Shown piece after piece: positions 40,313-43,296 of a stretch of DNA of 43,296 nt. How positions within the stretch are numbered: position 1 is the stretch's first letter; every line of letters starts with the position of its first letter. The notes beneath the pieces were generated by a model. That model searched no databases. It worked only from the letters and a program-made list of their open reading frames with translations, and was not told the origin of the DNA. The translations under genes and the position numbers were made by a program. Source of the stretch: an uncultured Corynebacterium sp. (GTDB lineage: Bacteria; Actinomycetota; Actinomycetes; Mycobacteriales; Mycobacteriaceae); assembly GCF_947253065.1 (NCBI RefSeq), contig NZ_CAMXWS010000018.1, positions 1 through 43,296 on the forward strand, written 5' to 3'.

Positions 40313-40479
40313 GGCTCCTAAATCCGTATCTATTCATGTAGCTAAAAATTTTTGTTGTTCTCCCAGTGTGCCTTTTTTGCGTCCGTCTCGCTGAGACTTT
40401 GCGTTGACCAGCGTAAACCGGCAGCTTGTGGGCAGGTTCTGTCCAGTTCAACGCAGATTTGCTGCGAAAAATTTCTCAC

Positions 40480-40511
40480 GGTTATACGGTTGATTACATA
40501 ACTAACTAACC
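40480..40511. promoter_or_regulatory. Candidate operator upstream of the GntR-ABC operon
   Basis: GTTAT (40481-40485) and ATAAC (40498-40502) form an inverted repeat 25 bases before the GntR gene start, and GGTTA/TAACC (40480-40484, 40507-40511) encloses it. Autoregulation by the GntR protein is the likely use. The rest of the 214-base gap 40313-40526 shows nothing else convincing. Confidence 0.35.
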
Positions 40512-40526
40512 TGTCGGAGGTGAAGG

Positions 40527-40901
40527 GTGGGCAATGACACAGAACCGTTATTCCTTCAGATCGCACGTCTAATCCAGGAACAGATCATGGACGGCGAACT
40601 CAAGCCCGGCCAACGCGCCCCGTCAACGAATGAGCTCGCCGCATTCCACAGCATCAACCCCGCCACCGCGCGCAAAGGACTGATATTGCTCGTCGAAGCA
40701 GGCGTCCTTGAAAAACGCCGCGGCATCGGGATGTTCGTCACCGAGGGTGCGCCCGAGCGCATCGTCGCCAAGCGCCGCGAGGACTTCGCTGGCGACTACA
40801 TTGCACCGCTTATCGACGAAGCCTTGCGCCTGGGCTACGCCCGCACCGACCTCCACGACCTCATCTACCGCGTCGCAGAAAGCAGAGGAATGTACCAATG
40901 A
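40527..40901 (+). CDS. GntR-family regulator, YtrA type
   Basis: A 124-residue short GntR regulator. GTG 40527 follows CGGAGG at 40515-40520. The winged helix-turn-helix is at about 8-75 (QIARLIQEQIMDGELKPGQRAPSTNELAAFHSINPATARKGLILLVEAGVLEKRRGIGMFV), and there is only a short C-terminal helix for dimerisation, as in the YtrA subgroup that controls ABC transporters. Its stop overlaps the ATPase start as ATGA. It probably represses its own operon and is relieved by an envelope signal or antibiotic. Confidence 0.88.
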   Translation: MGNDTEPLFLQIARLIQEQIMDGELKPGQRAPSTNELAAFHSINPATARKGLILLVEAGVLEKRRGIGMFVTEGAPERIVAKRREDFAGDYIAPLIDEALRLGYARTDLHDLIYRVAESRGMYQ

Positions 40902-41656
40902 CCATTTATGTCTCACGTTTGGCTCACAGCTTTGGCAAGAACGACGTCTTGCAGGGCGTCACCGTGGACTTCGGCCCCGGCATCCACGGCCTGCTCGGTC
41001 GAAATGGTGTGGGTAAATCCACGCTGCTGAAGATCATCGGCGGCCAGCTCAAACCTGATTCAGGCATGGTCAAGGTTTTTGGTGAGCGCCCCTTCGACAA
41101 TGCCCGCGTCATGGATAACACCTGCTTGACGGGCGTGGACACCGCCTACCCGGGTTCGTGGTCCGGCACTGACGTGATCAAAGGTGCGCAGTTGCGTTAC
41201 CGCACGTGGAATCAAGCGCTTGCCGACGAGCTCACCGCCGATTTCGAGATGGGCGATGCCCTGAGCACCCGTTACGACAAACTTTCTCGCGGACAGCGCG
41301 CCATGGTCGCCATCATTATTGGGCTGGCCTCGGGCACGGAGCTTTTGCTTCTCGACGAACCCTATGTCGGCCTGGATACCCACAACACCGATGTGTTCTA
41401 CCGTCATCTTCTCACCCAGGCAGATTCCGGCCGGACGATCGTGATGGCCACGCACCATATCGACGACGCGGCGAAAGTCCTGGATGATGCGGTGATTCTG
41501 GGGCGCGACGGGGTCGTCGCCAAGCAATGTGCCCCCGAGGATGCCGATGATTTCGCTGTCGCGGGCCCGGACCTTGTGCCCATTTACGACGCCCCGCGTC
41601 ATGCCCGCGCTGCCACTTTCGACGACCTAATCGAGCACTACCTGGAGGTGTCCTAG
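40898..41656 (+). CDS. ABC transporter ATPase
   Basis: A 252-residue ATPase starting at ATG 40898, overlapping the regulator stop. Walker A is LLGRNGVGKST near residue 35, the signature is LSRGQRAMVAI near 129, Walker B is LLLLDEPYVGLD near 153 and the H loop is MATHH. The Q loop region is less clear. It energises the membrane protein encoded next. The context, a YtrA-type regulator with an ATPase and a single polytopic partner, resembles systems that respond to cell-wall-active peptides. Confidence 0.88.
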   Translation: MTIYVSRLAHSFGKNDVLQGVTVDFGPGIHGLLGRNGVGKSTLLKIIGGQLKPDSGMVKVFGERPFDNARVMDNTCLTGVDTAYPGSWSGTDVIKGAQLRYRTWNQALADELTADFEMGDALSTRYDKLSRGQRAMVAIIIGLASGTELLLLDEPYVGLDTHNTDVFYRHLLTQADSGRTIVMATHHIDDAAKVLDDAVILGRDGVVAKQCAPEDADDFAVAGPDLVPIYDAPRHARAATFDDLIEHYLEVS

Positions 41657-42667
41657 ATGAACACGAGCCTGCTTGGATATTTCCGCCACCAATTCGTCGC
41701 GCCACCGCTGACCCGACTGATCTGGATGATTCCGATATTGGCGATGCTGGCATTCGGGCTGCTTTATGTCACCCGTGATTCAGTAGTCGGTGTCATCTTC
41801 GGCCCAATGATCCTGACGGTTGTCATGATCGGGGCGTTGTCGTTGGAGGACACCGCCTATACGGCATACGGGATGCCCAAGTCTTGGGCCAAAAAACTCA
41901 CTGCCATGGCTGTTGTCCCCTCAGTGGTGTTCAGCGCGGCCATTGCGCTACTCGCCCGCCCGGACTGGGTTGGCATTGCGGGCGCACTCGTGGCGCTGGT
42001 GTCGGGGCTGCTCTTTGGCGGGCAATACATAGCCGGCGATGGAGTGGCTGATGACCGGAAGGCGGGTTCGCACCTTGGAAGCGGCAGCTTCGAATTCGAA
42101 TCGATCTTCAAACCGCAGCTGCTGTGGGCTCTAGGTGCGGGTAGTGCGCAATCACTCATGATCCCTTTGACCAACTTCATTGGTAACGACACATTGCGTC
42201 CACTCCTTGGTGGCCTACCGATCATGATCTGGTATTCGGCATATTGTATGCAGGGTCTCGGAATTACCGGTGCGGCAACGGGCGCAAGCTACGGCGTGCC
42301 GCGCAGACGTTGGTTGGCGCAGTCCGGAGCTGCTGCCGTAGCCGCGGTGTTGGTCTACATCGTTGTGGCCGGGCTGTTCAGTCCCGTGACGGGCACCTGG
42401 CCAGCGGTGATAGTTACCGGTGCCGGCGGTTTTGCGTGTGCTGTTTTGGGTGGGGCCATGAAGATCTGGCGCACGGAATTAGGCATGCTTCCCGCCTACA
42501 TGATGTTCTTCATCGCAAATGGGGCATCGGATACTCAAAGCTTCCTCGACGGCGCAGTCATCTTTGCGCTGGCCACAGCGGGAATCCTCGCATTGGTCGG
42601 CATTGTCATTCAGGCCGGGTATCTCGCGGGTTTAATCAACCCAAAACATGCTCAAAAGAACCTTTAA
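41657..42667 (+). CDS. ABC transporter permease-like membrane protein
   Basis: A 336-residue integral membrane protein starting at ATG 41657, directly after the ATPase stop. Eight to ten hydrophobic segments are visible, for example near 18-36, 41-60, 72-90, 100-120, 175-195, 230-250, 260-280 and 295-325. There is no clear family signature beyond an ABC-2-like pattern, so the role as permease is inferred from the operon. A short charged loop, VADDRKAGSHLGSGSFEFE, lies near 132-150. Confidence 0.65.
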   Translation: MNTSLLGYFRHQFVAPPLTRLIWMIPILAMLAFGLLYVTRDSVVGVIFGPMILTVVMIGALSLEDTAYTAYGMPKSWAKKLTAMAVVPSVVFSAAIALLARPDWVGIAGALVALVSGLLFGGQYIAGDGVADDRKAGSHLGSGSFEFESIFKPQLLWALGAGSAQSLMIPLTNFIGNDTLRPLLGGLPIMIWYSAYCMQGLGITGAATGASYGVPRRRWLAQSGAAAVAAVLVYIVVAGLFSPVTGTWPAVIVTGAGGFACAVLGGAMKIWRTELGMLPAYMMFFIANGASDTQSFLDGAVIFALATAGILALVGIVIQAGYLAGLINPKHAQKNL

Positions 42668-42675
42668 AAAACAAG

Positions 42676-42708
42676 ACCTAACCAGGGGATTTGTGTTGTT
42701 GGTTGGGT
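42676..42708 (+). terminator. Weak hairpin after the permease gene
   Basis: ACCTAACCA (42676-42684) can pair with TGGTTGGGT (42700-42708) with one G-T wobble and a 15-base loop. No T-run follows, so termination strength is uncertain. Confidence 0.35.
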
Positions 42709-43243
42709 GTGTGTAGCTTTATGTGAGTCAGCGTGACCGACAACGCCCCGCCGGGCAGTGGTTCTGGTGAGATGGCGGTAGGAAAACGAGCGTTGATAGA
42801 TCCTTATCATTTGATCCGCATGACTGCGATTTTGTTTGTTGTGTGGGTGTGTGTAGGGTCGGACAAGTCGCTTTGAACAGGCCCCGGTGAATTATGGGGT
42901 GTGTTTGGGTGTGCGTGTGTTGTGTGAGAACTCGATAGTGTGCCAATGATTTTATTGTTTGGTTGGTTTGTGTGACTGTTTCATGCCTTTTGGTGTGTGC
43001 TGGTCGGTACTGTCTGAACCATTGATGGGACAGTGTCGTTCTGGTTGGTTGCATGACTGATTGGATATTTTTGGTTGCCCTTCTTTTTTGCCCCGTCAGG
43101 GTTGGAGGGTGACTGTTTAGTAATTTTTGGATTGCCAGATCTGGCACCTTTGTGGTGTTGGTTTGGTTTGTTTTGGTTGGGTTTTGAGCTTTTCACGGCT
43201 CGGTAATCTTTTACTGATTGATGCTCGCCTTTTGTGGTGGGTG
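42709..43243 (+). promoter_or_regulatory. rRNA operon promoter/leader region, GT-rich
   Basis: This 535-base stretch contains no gene. It is unusually rich in G and T on the plus strand, and leads straight into the 16S rRNA. At 42923-42940 it has TGTGAGAACTCGATAGTG, the actinobacterial boxA-region antitermination motif of rRNA operons. Promoters are expected in its first part, but I could not place -35/-10 pairs with confidence. Confidence 0.75.
42923..42940 (+). promoter_or_regulatory. boxA-type antitermination site of the rrn leader
   Basis: TGTGAGAACTCGATAGTG matches the TTTGAGAACTCAATAGTG element found before 16S rRNA in actinobacteria, where Nus factors load to prevent early termination. 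Confidence 0.75.
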
Positions 43244-43264
43244 TTTTTGTGGAGAGTTTGATCC
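43244..43264 (+). rRNA. 16S rRNA, first 21 bases (truncated)
   Basis: TTTTTGTGGAGAGTTTGATC plus one C is the 5' end of corynebacterial 16S rRNA and includes the start of the universal 27F primer site (AGAGTTTGATC). The gene breaks off here because adapter sequence follows, so the operon is real but its remainder is missing from the window. Confidence 0.88.
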
Positions 43265-43296
43265 CTGTCTCTTATACACATCTGACGCTGCCGACG
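43265..43296 (+). other. Illumina Nextera transposase adapter (artefact)
   Basis: The last 32 bases, beginning CTGTCTCTTATACACATCT, are identical to the reverse complement of the Nextera read-1 transposase adapter, missing only its final base. They are not genomic and show that the contig end was not trimmed. Confidence 0.97.

Noticed and set aside
43265..43296. Novel repeat or transposon end at the right edge
   Set aside because: Exact match to the sequencing adapter; not genomic.

Overview
The window looks like an origin-proximal piece of a Corynebacterium chromosome, roughly 60% G+C with dense genes. The evidence is the gene content and order. leuS starts the window, and the block of MarR regulator, DUF5318 protein, class A penicillin-binding protein, GT87 membrane glycosyltransferase, rpsF, ssb, rplI and dnaB matches the conserved order near oriC in Mycobacteriales. 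Corynebacterial hallmarks are a chrSA/hrtBA-type haem-stress locus, divergent aceA and glcB (aceB) genes, and DtxR and GlxR type operators. No CRISPR array, tRNA, prophage or intact insertion sequence was seen. The last 32 bases are Illumina Nextera adapter, so the right edge is a broken contig end, cut about 20 nt into a 16S rRNA gene.

Layout. 1-682: end of leuS and a VanZ-like gene. 683-5222: a regulated intergenic region (GlxR-like site, promoter, two tandem DtxR-like iron boxes), then a secreted FG-GAP/collagen-like surface protein, a secreted His-rich protein and two DUF202 membrane proteins. 5219-10822: a pRiA4b ORF-3-like protein, a pirin-like protein, an MFS exporter, a YwaF/TMEM164-like membrane protein and the NAD(P)HX repair enzyme Nnr. 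10848-14427: a two-component system divergent from an ABC exporter, probably ChrA/ChrS and HrtB/HrtA, with a perfect 22-bp palindrome between them. 14428-22548: a large inverted repeat, Nei-type glycosylase, RraA-like protein, the glyoxylate-shunt pair aceA and glcB, a DUF1846 protein and TrhO.

22557-33362: membrane protein, universal stress protein, MarR regulator (probable MalR), DUF5318 protein, PBP1, GT87 protein, a small overlapping membrane ORF, a lipoprotein, rpsF-ssb-rplI and dnaB. DnaA boxes lie upstream of ssb (one) and dnaB (four perfect). 33369-38098: MFS transporter, then a copper module (CXXC-less HMA protein, CopZ-like chaperone, CopA-type ATPase) divergent from a thioredoxin. 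38280-42667: PspA-like protein, NYN-domain protein, and a GntR/ABC ATPase/permease operon. 42668-43264: GT-rich rrn leader with boxA and the 16S start.

The most novel-looking part is the 915-5222 locus, which appears iron-repressed and cAMP-receptor-activated and encodes two uncharacterised secreted proteins; a role in metal or haem capture at the surface is an inference. The DnaA boxes before ssb and dnaB are the second point of interest. All family assignments come from reading motifs; no database search was run.
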